NCBI GenBank assembly: GCA_949318235.1
Contig: OX439136.1
Coordinates: 5,909,758-5,973,757 of the forward strand
Source: Ecdyonurus torrentis
Lineage: Eukaryota; Arthropoda; Insecta; Ephemeroptera; Heptageniidae
Direction of reading: 5' to 3'
Length of the DNA: 64,000 nucleotides
The notes beneath the pieces were generated by a model. The model did no database searches, was not told the origin of the DNA, and saw only the letters and a program-made list of their open reading frames with translations. The translations under genes and the position numbers were made by a program. Below, piece by piece: positions 33,147 to 48,289 of the stretch (its first letter is position 1; every line of letters starts with the position of its first letter).

Positions 33147-33952
33147 GTAACATTATTTTTTATGGTAATAAGCAGAAGAGGTTTATTGTTACAATATGAC
33201 TTGCTTTCTTTTTTGTATAAAAAAAAAATAATAAAAAGTTTTAAAAAAAATGTAATATTGCGTATACATTTATTATATAAGAAATATGTTGTTAGCATTA
33301 TTGTATTATATATATAGTTTTACGATAACTATAATATTATGTAATAATAGTTATTTAATATTTTCTTTGACTTTCTTGCTTTTATATTAAATCAATTTAA
33401 TAAAAACTTCTACTCGTCAAATATTCTTATAAATCGAAAGGCAGCATTTTTAAAGTTATAGAATTATAGAATTTGTGTATTGATTTCTTTCTCCTACTTT
33501 CTGATGTAATATCTAGTTTTTAATAAATTATTTTATGTATGTACAATGCAATTGAAAACTATAAAGTGTTATAATGAGTTCATATCAGTGTCAACCTATT
33601 TGTCATTTTTCTGTGGTTGATTAGGCTCTAAATTACCCCAGACTAGTAAAGAAGCAACTCTTTTTTGAGGAAGACAGTTTCGCTCATATTCGCTTTTGTT
33701 TCTACGTTATTTCGCATATACGTTGAAACGCAAGTTTTTTTTTTAAACCTTGGTTGAAACGGAAGCAGATGTAATCGAAATCATGTAAAGTTTACCTCAA
33801 AACAGTTCCTTCTTTATTACTGTAGTCTATGTATAGCCAATTTTCTAAGCTAATATTTAATTAGTATGGTTAACAAAAACAAGAAATTATTTAATGTGAT
33901 ACGAGTGATTTACCTATAAATGCACATTTTTAATGCAATTATAATTGCATTT
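32219..33952. other. Gene-free AT-rich stretch with simple repeats
   Basis: Includes an A-run at about 32403-32423, a T-run at 32857-32895, a short (GA)n at about 32930-32956 and a (CT)n array at 33061-33142. A frame across these on the minus strand is repeat-derived. Confidence 0.5.
33061..33142. repeat. (CT)n microsatellite
   Basis: About 80 bp of CT repeats, 105 bp from an inverted (GA)n tract. Confidence 0.92.
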
Positions 33953-34266
33953 ATAAAGGTGTAAAACACCTTCAACAATTTTTTTTTGTAATATCCTAAC
34001 AAACCTGAAAATCAACGTTGATTTGTCCGGTTCATTGATTTCTAATTTATTTTCAATTCACAAAATAGCGCAAGTGGGCCATGACGTCCCAGCTCGCTTA
34101 TTTTACGCGCGCGTGGACCAGGTGAGCTGTGACGTCATTGCTCACTCGTGCCATTTTGTGAATGGAAAATAAGTTAGAAATCAATGACTTCGGCCAAATT
34201 AACGTTGATTTTCAGGTTTCTTAGGATATAACACAACTTTTTTGTTGAAAGTGTTCTATTTAAAAA
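33953..34266. mobile_element. Hairpin MITE (AAAGG-type, copy A)
   Basis: Almost entirely palindromic: ATAAAGGTGTAAAACAC...CCTAACAAACCTGAAAATC on the left is mirrored on the right. The arms are about 140 bp and meet near a GCGCGCGT core. TGACGTCA lies at 34130-34137. It shares about 310 bp with the copy at 41046-41361. Confidence 0.87.
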
Positions 34267-35590
<1,324 letters not shown>

Positions 35591-38500
35591 AAAAATATAG
35601 AATAATCTTTATCTAATGAGGAATATACATTAATATGATTTCAATCAATATTATGTCATTTCTTTATATATCTTTTTAAAATACATATACGGTAGTTTTC
35701 TTTATGTACTCTGATTATGTAGAATATATATCGATATCTGTTATATGACGCAACGAATATTAAAATATTCTATTTTATAAAACAAATATTGTAAAATAAA
35801 CAATATTTTATATTGAATAAGAAAAAAAAAAGTAAAATATTGATTTAATAATATGAAAAGAAGAAGTAGAAGAAAAAAAATGAACAATATGGTTGTGATA
35901 TTTGATTTTTAATATTGACGTAAGGTAAACTAAATTGAAGGTAAAAAGAGCGTAATTTATTATTGATTGCCAATATCGAGTTCAATACAGAATGTTTTTT
36001 TTTTTTTTTTTTTTTTTAGATAGGATATTGTTCAAATTTAATCAATAGGAAATGAAAAGAATGTGGTTTTTAGTGAATGGAAATTTGTGGTTTTTGCAAA
36101 CTGTGATTTGAAAAACTAAACTCATATAGTATAACCACAGGTATATAGGGAGAGTTTTGTTTATTGAGTATAGGAGAGAGATAGAGAGAGAGAGAGAGAA
36201 ATGAAAGTCAATCATGAATTTTTCTTTTTTCATTTGTACCGCATTTATCAAAATCTCATTTGAAAATGATAAATTTTTAACCTCATGAATTCAATGAGTT
36301 CGTTATAGAACATAATAATCACGATTTAATGAATAGCATAAGAATTTTTTGCATTGTTGTAAACTTATATAGAAATATAAATATATAGCCTTTTTTATTA
36401 TTAGTACTATTTTTATCATTTTTCTTAAGGGCAAATTTAGTTAACAATAAATTTGAAGCAAAAAAAAAAAAAAAAAAGCATTTTTGTTTATTTTAACACA
36501 AGCTTGCAAACTTTATTTATTGAATTTTTTATACCGTAGCATTAAAAATATTGTTTAATTATAAATATAGTTTTAAAGTAATTAAATCATAATAGGTACA
36601 TGATTCTAATTAATTTAATAATTACTTGTAAAAATATTAATGAATTGTAAACAGGGACTTAATATATTAACTTTAATTAAAAATAAAGTCAATTATTTCA
36701 TTACTTTGTTATTATTTTTCTAGGCGTTTTCATTTTCGGTATATTTATATTAAAACAAACATAATCGTCATAACTATACATTTTGATATTTTTAAATTGA
36801 AATCAGTAAAAAATTACGTTTTCATAAAACCATAAAAAAAAAATCAGTGTTAAATTTACTTATACGATTTTTCCGTTGTTACATCATAAAAAAATGTTTT
36901 ATATTTTTTTTTCTAGTAAATTTAACTTAATTTTAAAATAAATTTAGTAGTATTTTTGTATACTTTATATAAATATACTTAAAAGTAAAGATATATGAGT
37001 AGTAAATAGAATACAAAAAGAATAAATTTTCATTATTATATATATTTTTCATTAGAATTTTGTTGTTGTTGTGTTATTAAGAGAAAGTTGTTGAAGGATG
37101 AATTAATAAGTAAAGAGCGTCCTTGTTACCATGGAAACGTGACGTCACAACTATTTATTTATAATGTCTCTCTCTCTCTACTTTCTATACACTTTCTTAC
37201 ATTCAATATTTACACTTTCTATATGCGACTTAAGATGAAAATTTATGTAGAACTTTTTCATCTTTACAAAAAAAACATAATAATAATAAAATAAAAATAA
37301 AATAAGATATAGCGTAAATACGCATTTATGTACATTTATATATATTTAAGAGGTAAAATTTAAGTTTTTGTCAATAATATCATAAGAATTACAATATTTT
37401 GGTATAAGTTAATAAGTCGAGAAATAGAAAGAGAGAATATTTTTTTTTTAAACATTATAATACTTTAAAAAAATTATTGCTATGTAGCCTTTATCTTCTA
37501 TGTATAATGCAGTGGATTTGGAACAAAATAATAATATAATTATAAAATTAATTTAAATTAAAAAAAAAAATGTTTTGAGTTCCGAAATAAAAGTGTATAA
37601 AATATGTATATATATATATATATATAATTTAAAAAAAGTTTCTAATTTGACTTAAAAAAACAGTGATTTTAACATTTACTTATTATCTTTAATGTGAAAT
37701 AACTCAAATATCTGATCGTGTTTTCATGTATTTGACATAATTTAAATTTTACATTTTTCATCTTTACTTCGTGTTAATTTAATATTTCGCGACATGTTAG
37801 TATATCAACCGTTCACCTATAACCGCAAAATTTGGTTGCTGGTTGAATTAGTAGAATAGGGGTAGCTTTTAGTATAATTCTTTGGAAATCAGTGACAAGT
37901 TAATGATTTTCATAAAATCTTAAATCCCTATACGTAAATGTGAATACAAAAATACTTTGCAAAAACAATTTCTTATAAACGCAGTGTACATGAAAAAATA
38001 AATATAAAAACAATTGAAGAACTTCCGTATAAAAGAAAAAAATTAAGTATACAATATAATATTTAAAATAAATTTAATTAAAATCCATTATTGTTAATAA
38101 AAATATATTACATTATATATAATATAATTTTTGTAAAGGGTAAAATTTTCTCTCTATAATATAAATTATTTAATTTCCATGAAATAAAAGAATGATAAAA
38201 ATGTAATTAGAAGTAATAAAAGTTAAAAGCAAAAATACCCTACTTAGCTATTATTAACATTTTATGATTAAAAATTATTATTATATAATATATTTTTTTA
38301 ATACTATATCGTGTGTTGTATAGTATATTTTATTTTAGATAATTTTTTTTGTTTTTAATTATTAAATTTAATGATAATAATCTTACTTTTTATCTGTAAA
38401 CAAAAATAAGGTTTTAATATGCGCCTGTAGTATAGGCAAATAGTCTGTCAGATATGTTGTGCAGGTTGCATAACTTACTGAAAAACTTCGTTTTTTTTTT

Positions 38501-38700
38501 TTTTTTTTTTTTAATCAATTTTAAAAAAAGAACTTATTAAAATCAGGCCAATTTAGTTTTTTTAATTAAATATTTAGGAAAAATAAAATAGTATTCTGTG
38601 GTTTTAAAATGCAAAGTATTGTTTAACAAAAAATTAAAACACGAAACTTAATATTTTAAGTTATAAAAATTAAGAGGATAGATACGTTTATCTGCCTGTC

Positions 38701-38732
<32 letters not shown>

Positions 38733-38976
38733 TGTTTTTCTGAACAACGCACGTGGACCAATGAAACGTGTATCTCAACACTAATTGCTCAGGACGTGTT
38801 TGTTTCAACATCTAAAAAAAATATATATATATATATATAGAAAAATACAACTTGTTTTTAGAATACTATGTTTATAAAGCTCAATTTTATATACTTTATA
38901 CAAAGACTAATGAACTTTAAAGAACAAAAATGTTTTGTGTGTGGGTGAACTTAGTGTTGTTGTGTTTTTCTCCACG

Positions 38977-39011
<35 letters not shown>

Positions 39012-39097
39012 GATGTGTCGGCGTAGAAGGAAATGTTAACTTGATATCCTAATTAAAAAAAAAATAATAAATAAATCGGACAATATTTGATATTTGT

Positions 39098-39101
<4 letters not shown>
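35591..39101. other. Gene-free AT-rich stretch
   Basis: About 3.5 kb of A/T-rich sequence with short (AT)n, (CT)n and homopolymer runs. TGACGTCA occurs at 37140-37147 in a short GC-richer patch (CATGGAAACGTGACGTCACA) with no transposon ends seen around it. No supported gene. Confidence 0.5.

Positions 39102-39164
<63 letters not shown>
39102..39164. repeat. (AT)n tract hosting the next foldback element
   Basis: AT array that continues at 40684-40745 on the other side of the element. Confidence 0.92.
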
Positions 39165-39167
<3 letters not shown>

Positions 39168-40683
39168 AGCTTCCAGAAGCGAATTCGCTCCGGAAGCGGA
39201 AAATATGGTCGGAACGCGTTGGGACCACGTATGAGGCTTCGTAACGCGAAATTCGTGTTGGGAGCATGGTAAATTTAATCCCAACGCGTTGAGATCAAGT
39301 TGAAAATTTTCAACGTGACGGGATCAAATTTGAAATCCCATGACGCGTTAGGAACATGCAAAATTGTTCTCAATGCGTTGGGACCAAAATTGAAATTTCA
39401 CAACGCGTTTCGGTAAAATAATATAATTATTTGAATAAAAAATTACAAAATAAATAATAATATTAAAAAACAAACGATAATTAGAGCAATATAAAATTTC
39501 TTTATTTTTATTGCAAAATTAAAAAAAAAAACTATCATTTTATTTAATAAAATAATCAAAAGTCGAATATTAACAATTTTTCTTAACTCAAATATTTGCT
39601 AAGGTATCTTCTCTCGAAGAAAAGGACAGAGAGAGAGAGAGAGAACACGCCTTTTTTACAACTGATTTTAAATAATGAAAAATAAAAGTATTTATTTCAT
39701 AATACCAACAAAATTAATCTATTATGACCTATGACTACTTTCCTCATACATTGGTTCAAAGTTCAAGTCTACCTTATTTTATCCAGTGATAACAATATAC
39801 CGATATTTTTTTTCTCATACACGTTCAGTTGAATGTTCGTCTCTGTGCGGAAAATATGTTTTATAATTTCACCATAGTCGTTGGAAATAGAATATGTTAA
39901 GAAAATATTTGAATTTAAATAATTGACGTGTATTGTTGGTGCGCAAATAATTAAGTGAGTGGATAACGGTTTTACAGTGTCTCTTACATATTTAATCGTA
40001 AGTATTCACTTAAAAATAAAAAAGTTTCGGTCATATATAATTAATAATCAGATAGATCGTTTAGTAAGTTTAATTTTCATGTCTCAATATATTCTGTCCG
40101 TGTGATTTAACAACACCTTGCTCAAAACACATACAGTATACTGTATTCTTGCATTTCAAGTAAAGTAATTATAAATGTATAAGTTTAGACGAAAAACAAA
40201 CAATACATATAAACATGCATAATAATACATATAAGTAAAAATAGCAAGTCTTAAATCATATCACATAAAATTTTGAATTGAGAAAAGTTCCTTTTCGGCT
40301 TTTGATTATTTTACTAAATAAAATTATAGTTTTATTTTTATTTAAGAAATTTGCTATAAATATTTATATAGCTCTAATTATCGTTTGTTTTTATTTATTT
40401 GGTGATATTTTATACACATAATTATATTATTGTACCGAAACGCGTTGTGAAATTTCAATTTTGGTCCCAATGCATTGAGAACAATTTTGCATGTTCCTAA
40501 CGCGTCATAAGATTTCAAATTTGATCCCGTCACGTTGAAAATTTTCAACTTGATCTCAACGCGTTGGGATTAAATTTACCATGCTCCCAACACGAATTTC
40601 GCGTTACGAAGCCTCATACGTGGTCCCAACGCGTTCTGACCATATTTTCCGCTTCCGGAGCGAATTCGCTTCTGGAAGCTAAC
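39165..40683. mobile_element. 1.5-kb foldback element with arms of about 400 bp inside an (AT)n tract
   Basis: The left arm begins GTTAGCTTCCAGAAGCGAAT. The right end is its inverted copy, and the match extends about 400 bp inward (39165 to about 39570 versus about 40290 to 40683). The arm tip is itself palindromic around GCGAATTCGC. The motif AACGCGTT(G/A)RGA is repeated several times in each arm. The spacer of about 700 bp has no transposase frame. (AT)n on both sides hides any target duplication. Confidence 0.88.
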
Positions 40684-40693
40684 ATATATATAT

Positions 40694-40745
<52 letters not shown>
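40684..40745. repeat. (AT)n tract
   Basis: Right-hand continuation of the AT array that hosts the preceding element, with a few interruptions. Confidence 0.9.
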
Positions 40746-40747
<2 letters not shown>

Positions 40748-41045
40748 CTTCTTTATTTATGATAATTTCCTTTGAACTCATTATTTCTTTCACGGTTAGG
40801 TATTCATTATAGGTATTCATTTTTTTTTAATGTCAAAAAAAAAAAAAAAAAAAAAAAAAAAGATAAATAGACAAAAATAAATACGTAATAATTTATACTA
40901 TAGGCTATAGCTCATTTTTAGTTTTATTCTTTTTAAATTCATGTATAACAATTAACTACGTACAAACTTTATGCTACACTGCACTATAATATGTAACACT
41001 ATACAAATTTTGCCATGCAATATTTATATTGTATTTGTTCCAATC
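40746..41045. other. Gene-free spacer with poly(A)
   Basis: A-run at about 40836-40861; otherwise plain AT-rich sequence. Confidence 0.5.
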
Positions 41046-41361
41046 TTAAAGGCGTAGAACACCTTGAACAAAAAAAGTTGTGTAATATCCTAACAAACCT
41101 GAAAATCCATGTTGATTTGGCCGGAGTCATTAATTTCTAATTTATTTACCATTCACAAAATGACACTGGCGGTCACTTCGTCACAGCCCGCTTGTTTTAC
41201 ACGCGCGTAAACCGGGCGAGCTGTGACGTCAGAGACCGCCAGTGACATTTTGTGAATGGAAAATAAATTAGAAATCAATTACTCCGGTCAAATCAACGTT
41301 GATTTTCTGGTTTGTTAGGATATTACACAACTTTTTTATTCAAGGTTTTCTACGCCTTTAA
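41046..41361. mobile_element. Hairpin MITE (AAAGG-type, copy B)
   Basis: Near-perfect inverted repeat over its whole length, from TTAAAGGCGTAGAACACC to TTCTACGCCTTTAA. It holds TGACGTCA at 41224-41231 and a central CACGCGCGT. It is the better-preserved copy of the family also at 33953-34266. Confidence 0.9.
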
Positions 41362-41574
41362 CAAAATTTATAAAAATATTTATAAAATATGATGTTAAAT
41401 ACGTAATAAATTACGAAATCTATTTTGTATGACTGGAAACTTAACATTAATTTTTATAAGTAATTGTTTTTATATTTTAAAATAAAATTTTTATTAATTT
41501 AAAATTTCGTCATTTAAAGTTACAATTTTATAAAATTGTGCTTATAGAAAGAAGAGGGGGTATTAGGTATTAAG

Positions 41575-41817
41575 CAAGGTCCATATATAAGAGGTTAGAT
41601 GATCCGGGAAAAGTTTTGGCCTAGGTCGCGCAGCTTAAAGGAATTCACTAAAGACGTCATATCACCGGGTGTATTTTTATTCACGTTATCAGTGACGTAA
41701 CTGGTGAACGGTGGTGAACGGCATCGTATTGGCTTAGAATCAAGTACATCCATCACAAAACAAAATCAACTGCGCGAGTTTTGTGCTGCGCTCAACCTCT
41801 TTATTATATGGACCTTG
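41575..41817. mobile_element. 243-bp hAT-like MITE
   Basis: Ends CAAGGTCCATAT and ATATGGACCTTG, with the inverted match continuing to AAGAGGTT. GGTATTAA occurs on both sides (41566-41573 and 41818-41825), an 8-bp duplication with one extra base on the left. The interior is GC-richer than the flanks. Confidence 0.75.
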
Positions 41818-41825
41818 GGTATTAA

Positions 41826-43365
41826 AAAATAAAATATGAATTACATTTCTGTAAACGTTATCATTTGTTTCTGTTTTAATATTTACAATTTTAAAAATAT
41901 TTATTTCATAGTTCTACTTTTTTTTTCTTTTTTTTTTCTTTCAAAAGAAAGACTGAAATGTACTAAAATATAAGAAAATCCTATCAGTATAAGAATAAGT
42001 AACTACTGAAATTGAGGGGAAAGAAATAATAGAAAAAAATATATATAAGAAAGGAAAAGCTTGTTTTATTGTAAAATGGATTCTTATTATTATATAAGAA
42101 AGAAAAAAAATCAGTAAAAAGAAATAAAATTGAAAGAATAAATGAAATAGAAAGATTTTTTTCCCTATTCTTTGTTATATATTTTTTTCCTGCACAGTAT
42201 TTTCTTACTCTATTTATTTTAAAGCATAGTTAATCTTTATTATGATTCCAGCACATCATGTTTTAGTCATATATATTAAAATTTAATATAAAATAAAATA
42301 TTTTATAACACATCGTAACTTTCTGTATATTGTATAATAAGAAGAAAGAAAAACAGTAAATAATGTGTCTATCGTAAAACTGCAGTACTATACTTCATTT
42401 GAGAGTTTTATATACGATTAATCGATTGGAAATTATCGATTTAAAAAAATTAAGCTATAATGCATAAACATGTATTTTGTTGTATTTTTTATCAAATTAA
42501 TTATAAATTATACCGCTAACAAAATTATATTACGTTGTGAGGGCATGACAGCCCTATTTTACATATTACGTATAGTCCTGTATAGATCGTGTTTTTTTTC
42601 TCTCTCTGTTTTTCTGTTGTTTGTTGTTATTCAATACTTAATTGTTATTGCATTGCAGATTCATTTAATATAGCATATCTAAAAAAGCCCTGTATGTGCT
42701 TCAATAAATTTTAATTGATTTTTAGTTATTTAATTCTTAGTATATAAATGTATAGAGTGGATAATTAATACCAATAAATGGGGTTTCTATACCTAAAATA
42801 ATAATAACCCTATATTAACAAGACATATTTTTTATGTACCACAGGATCCACAATTTTTAACCGAAACAACACAATTTATAGGTATACTTTATTTTGATTA
42901 ACTTAATTTTTTTTTTAAAGTGTGAAAATGGTATCAATTGTTCTCGATGTGTAATGTTAGATCTTTCCATTTATTATTATTTTTTTCTAATGGTTAGTCA
43001 CAATTTTTGGTGTAAGTTGATCCAAAAATCCAGACATAACGCCGTATACTGCGAGAATACAAAATCAATTTTCAGTTATCTTCTTATATAATATAGTGTT
43101 CTATTTTTACATTATAGAGCTATCACGTTTCATCTTTCTCGTTGTTACATTGTTTATTTGCATGTTGTGGGATTGCAAACACATAGTATCAATGGCCTTT
43201 GTATTATATGCAAATAACAAATAAAATCTCAAGCGGCTAATTGATGCAATTACATTAATTATATACTGATAATGTTACGTGTAATTTTATATTCTATTGC
43301 TTTATTGCAGCAATAACATACTATTTATATATTGAAAATTACATTAATTAATGTCTTGCTCTATT
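41826..43365. other. Gene-free AT-rich stretch
   Basis: No supported gene. It contains the 22-nt segment CGTTGTGAGGGCATGACAGC(CC) at 42533-42554 that recurs inverted at 53830-53851. Confidence 0.5.
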
Positions 43366-43662
43366 AGAGTGTATCCGCAATATGTCACACTAAATTCGCT
43401 TTGATACTATACTGAAGTAATGCATAACATTGCGTAGTGTAGGAAAAACTTTATTTTCGGCTATTTTCTTTCGGAAATATATTGATTTTTTATTATTACT
43501 ATTTTTCTCACTTATTTGAGATACAGATTCAACTTAATATCATCATCAATGCTCTTTAAAAATATTGCTTACAGTATATGGCAAAATGAGTCATATTCAT
43601 ATGCGGCTCATGTTATTGAGTGATGCAACATGGCCTTGACTTTAACATGAATGCACACACAT
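43366..43662 (+). mobile_element. AGGGTGT MITE family, copy 1 (decayed)
   Basis: Begins AGAGTGTATCCGCAATATGT and ends ...AACATGAATGCACACAC. It shares with the copy at 50189 the order of CATTGCGTAGTG-like, CAATGCTCT, GGCAAAATGAGT and CATGTTATTGAGTGAT landmarks. Confidence 0.7.
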
Positions 43663-43676
43663 ATATTCCTGCACCT

Positions 43677-43709
<33 letters not shown>

Positions 43710-43977
43710 AAAGAAAAGTTAAAAATTGAAATTTATTTTTTGAATGTTCAATTATTAATATTATTATTCTTAAATAACCGTATATCCATGAACTAACATT
43801 AAAAATAGACAATAATGTAAACCCAGTTTCTTAGTATTGATGAAAAAAAAAATCAATCGAACATTATATCGATTGACAAAGAAGTTGAATTGAAGTATAT
43901 TGCACATAGCGTGTAAACTTAAAATTTATGACCATTCCTGATTTATTTTTATTTTTTTCATGCTTGCTTTTTATGTG

Positions 43978-44008
<31 letters not shown>

Positions 44009-44698
44009 TCGTGTTTATGGGCATTGCTATAAAACTCACTGTAGCAAAAATATTATAATATAAAATGTAATATTATTTAAAATCATAGAATTTTATGATC
44101 TTCGTAATATGTGACATTACACCATGTTTTTATATGTAATAATTTTTATTTTATTTATTTTATTTTTTTCTTTACACTTTTATTCAAATTATATTCAACA
44201 ATAGAAATTTAATTATTATAATACAAAAAAAAAATATAGTTTACAAATTTAATATAGGTAATTTTAAATGTTTAACATTTTAACGCGTAAATATTTTATT
44301 ACAGTATATACTCGTTAGAAATTTGTTATTTAAAAGGTGCTTATGTTTAATATATTATTTTTATAAAACTATGAATACGTGGAAAGTTTATATACTGTAA
44401 TTTTGAAACATTGTTATTACTTATTATTATTATTTATTTTTTTTGCGCCGTGATTTTTGTTTAAACATAATCTTGAATTGAAAATTAGATTTTCGTGTTA
44501 CATACCAAGTTTATACAGAACAGTAAATATGTTAAAAGGTATTCCACAAACTCACATAATCTTGACTCTTTTTATTTCATTATTATTTATTTCAAAATAT
44601 ATTTTAAACGAAAAACTAATTCATATTCGATAGAGACTTTTACACACGGAAAAAGGTAACTAAAAATTTACCCTTTTTTATATAAAAAAAATTTGTTA

Positions 44699-44704
<6 letters not shown>
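43663..44704. other. Gene-free AT-rich stretch
   Basis: A-runs at about 43678-43707 and 43979-44005; no gene recognised. Confidence 0.5.

Positions 44705-44790
<86 letters not shown>
44705..44790. repeat. (AT)n microsatellite
   Basis: About 86 bp of AT repeats. Confidence 0.93.
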
Positions 44791-44794
<4 letters not shown>

Positions 44795-44900
44795 CATTAC
44801 CGCTGAAGGAATTTCACTCTCTGCAAATGCATTTGATTGCATGGAGATTGAATGCGATTAGATTTACTGCATAGAAAATATGGCTAAATGTGTAGTTACC

Positions 44901-45250
44901 TTAAAGGAATAGACCAGAAGAAAACATAAGCATTTATATCACACACACAAAAAAATTGATGAGACTTACATAAATAACTTTAGTTTGTCTCAAAACCCAA
45001 CAGTAGCCCCGTAGCAGTGATCAGAAAAATTCGATTTATGCAACCTGCACAACATTTGTCAACTAATTTTTGCATGTTTCTGACGTCAGAAACATGAATA
45101 ATCACGCAAATTGCATATTTTACAGTATTTTCACGCTTTCTCGTGGGGTTACATTAACATTCTAGTAAAAATTGTCATCAGTTTTGAAGATTCCATTTCG
45201 TGTTTATTCATTAAAAAGCACATGTTGTTTTATATGGTCAATGGCTTTAA
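44901..45250 (-). mobile_element. 350-bp TTAAAG-ended MITE family, copy 4 (reverse)
   Basis: Full-length reverse copy from TTAAAGGAATAGACC to ATGGCTTTAA, with TGACGTCA at 45081-45088 and CGTAGCAGTGATCAGAAA inside. Confidence 0.87.
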
Positions 45251-46403
45251 TGGTCTAATATATATTACAATTTTGATGTTTACTTATATTTTTATTGCGT
45301 TCTCCACAAAACAAGAAGTTTCTTTCATATAGGTAACAATCACATAGATTTTACTTTTAATGAATTTATATAAAAATACAAATAAAATTGGCTCATAAAA
45401 AGGGATGGGGAATTATTATTATTAGTTTAGTTTTGTGAGTACAAAGGTAATCAAATCTTAAAATTTGCAGTCTCAATTTTCTGTCTTCTATATTCCCCCC
45501 CCCCCCCCCTCCATTATTTCATTCCGATTTCCCAGCAAATATATGATTTTTGCTATTTTTATATTGGCTGTAAATCTGAAAAAATCCACCCCTCTTTAAA
45601 AAAAATATAAACAAATAAATGCCTTCACTCCATGTTTGCGTCAAAGTCTCTCGTTTCATAAATAAACACATTTAAACACACCTTAAATCTATTAAACTTT
45701 AATTGAAAAATAAAATTTATATTTTTCTTACTTTAATTAATATTTTTATTATCATATTATAATAAATAATAAAAATGTATATTTTAAAATACTCATATTT
45801 ACATTCCATATAGAGCTTTTTTAATTAAATTATTAATATAGTTATAATAATCAAAGAATATATTATTTATTTTGTCATATTTTTTTGTTTATTATTGTTG
45901 ACAATGTTCGTAATAATAAATTCATAACTAAATTACAATGTATAATACTTTTTATTAACATATGAACAGCTTGTTATAAAATTATTATGTAAAAAAAAAG
46001 TATTATGTATATCATTCAAATTTTTTTTATTATTATTATTATTTAATAACCTTTCGTTTTTTATTGTGTAAGCTTTAATAGTATGTTATTGATTATTATA
46101 TAATGATGGAAGTTGAGATAATTATTGAAATTTTAAGTGAATATTTTATATTGACTATATTAGATCAAAGAAACGAACGTATTAGGGCCGTAGAGAAATT
46201 GAGAGGGGAAAAAAAAAATATATATATATATTGGAATTTTTATAACAGTTTTTATTAATTTTTTTATTTATTAAATTGCAATATAGGTAAAAATTAACCT
46301 GAAATAGGTTTTCTATTTAAAGTAACATGTAACTAATTAGGTATTATTATAATACCTATTTCAAGTTTATATTTACTAATTTGTTTTTCTGTTATTATAG
46401 TAA
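45251..46403. other. Gene-free AT-rich stretch
   Basis: A short C13-14 homopolymer at about 45497-45510 and (ATT)n patches; no gene recognised. Confidence 0.5.
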
Positions 46404-46675
46404 AGGATGTGTACCCATGACGTCATTCTGAATGATTTTCGATGCTCATCTTGAGCAATGAATAACATTGCTCAGCATAGGACAAACGTAGTTTTTGACC
46501 ATTTTCTTTGGAAAATTAGCTTATTTTTATTATTATTATTATTATTATTGAATTCTTGATAAACTAATTCAACCTGTTAGCAGCATCAATGCTCTTCAAA
46601 AAATTGAGAAGTATTTTTAAACTGTCATTTTTCCAAACTGCCAATGTTATTTAGCACTCACTTATGGCGTATTTC
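46404..46675 (+). mobile_element. AGGGTGT MITE family, copy 2 (3' part lost)
   Basis: Starts AGGATGTGTACCCATGACGTCA with TGACGTCA at 46418-46425. It follows the family through CAGCATCAATGCTCTTC and CAATGTTATTTAGCAC, then diverges. It faces copy 3 in inverted orientation. Confidence 0.75.
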
Positions 46676-47219
46676 GTGTAGTACAGTACTGTATACTGTA
46701 TTTGCACATTTTTTTTTTTAGAATTTATTTTTTGTTGTTGAGCATATTTCAAATATTAAGTGCAGAAAACAAGCATCATATTTTATATAATATAGTATTA
46801 TGAATGAACAAAATATAATACACGTCCCTAGGGTGGTTGGAATGTACGGTAATATCAACATGCAGTTTATTTGTTAATGTCATGTTTCAACTTATATACT
46901 TTTTTTTATTATATAAAAATTTACTTTGCAGCAAAATGTACATTTTAGTGATAACTTTCATATCTAGTTTATGTTTTATGTGCGGCATAGAAGAAAAGAG
47001 AATGTAATTGCATACTTCCTGTTTGATAAAATGTGGACGTAATTACTAAAAAGAAAAAATTTTAACTTGACTTTTTGTGTATTTCAAACTATAATATTTT
47101 ACTCGCTTTATTTGTGGCTAGTGTCAATTATAGAGCTTAAATATATCAGCTTACTGTTTTTTTGTTTTTGTTTTTGCATAATTTAATTAAAACGATTATA
47201 GCGTATCATGAAAGTTATA
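46676..47219. other. Spacer between two inverted MITE copies
   Basis: AT-rich, no gene. It may be the interior of a composite element if the two flanking copies moved together. Confidence 0.4.
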
Positions 47220-47521
47220 GGGTAATTTCATTCATGTTAAAGTCAACGCCATAATATGTAAGTGCTAAATTACATGGGCCAGTATAGGAATATAACTTGT
47301 TTTGTCATTTTAAAAATACTTTGCAATATTTTTGAGAGCATTGATGCTGGTTGAATTAGTACCTCAAGTATGCAAGAAAAATAATAATATAACAAAAAAA
47401 ATAGCTGATTTTTCTAACAAAAATAGCCAAAAACTACATTTGTCCTATACTGAGCTATGTTATTCATTGCTCAAGAAGAGCATCGAAAAACACTCAGAAT
47501 GACGTCATGCGTACACACCCT
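47220..47521 (-). mobile_element. AGGGTGT MITE family, copy 3 (reverse)
   Basis: Read on the minus strand it starts AGGGTGTGTACGCATGACGT, has TGACGTCA at 47500-47507, and ends with GACTTTAACATGAATGAAAT. It is about 90% similar by eye to copy 2 over the shared region. Confidence 0.8.
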
Positions 47522-48289
47522 GTTATGCAATATAGGATCAGCTGCATTTCCCCCTCCCCCTTCTCCAAAATTAAAAGCATATTGCCAATTCGAAGAAACA
47601 ATTGAATATTTTTTCGTTATGTTTGTAGCTATACTTATTGCAAAATTGGAATATTACTTTTATGATGTTATGCTTATTGTTAAATATTATAACATAATTA
47701 ACTACCTAAAATAACTATAATCAAAATTATAGTAAAATATGCAGTAATAAAGTTTAATAATCGATACAAAAAATTTATGGCATGAAATTTTAAATAAACA
47801 TAATATATAAAATAATGAAATTAGGAACTGTTTTTATTTATTATAATAAAAAACGTAATTCATTGTGTAAAATATGATTTTTTTTTTTTTATGATGAAAA
47901 AATATAATAAAATATATTCTTGTGTAATATTATTAATGAAATTATATTTACAAATATAAAAACAATTATTAATTAAAAACATAATGGAATAGTAAAATTT
48001 TACAATGGTTTCATATAGCGAAAATTTTATTTTGCAAAATATAAAAACTATAAGTGCACTTTTACTAATGGAATGGTAAAGTTCAAAGAATCAATTAATA
48101 ATTTTTTTGATTTTCTGATAAATCATGAGAGGAAAATAATAATAATCCTCGCCTATAGGGAGAGCTTTAACCTGATTTACAATTTCTATTGTTTTATATT
48201 TTGGTAAACGTGACGTCACGTTGGTTTTTTATACCCTATTTTGTACGGCTAATTTTGAAGTGATGATGAGACTTAAACAATTAATCGGA
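47522..48289. other. Gene-free AT-rich stretch
   Basis: No gene recognised. TGACGTCA occurs at 48211-48218 inside the palindrome CGTGACGTCACG. Confidence 0.5.
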
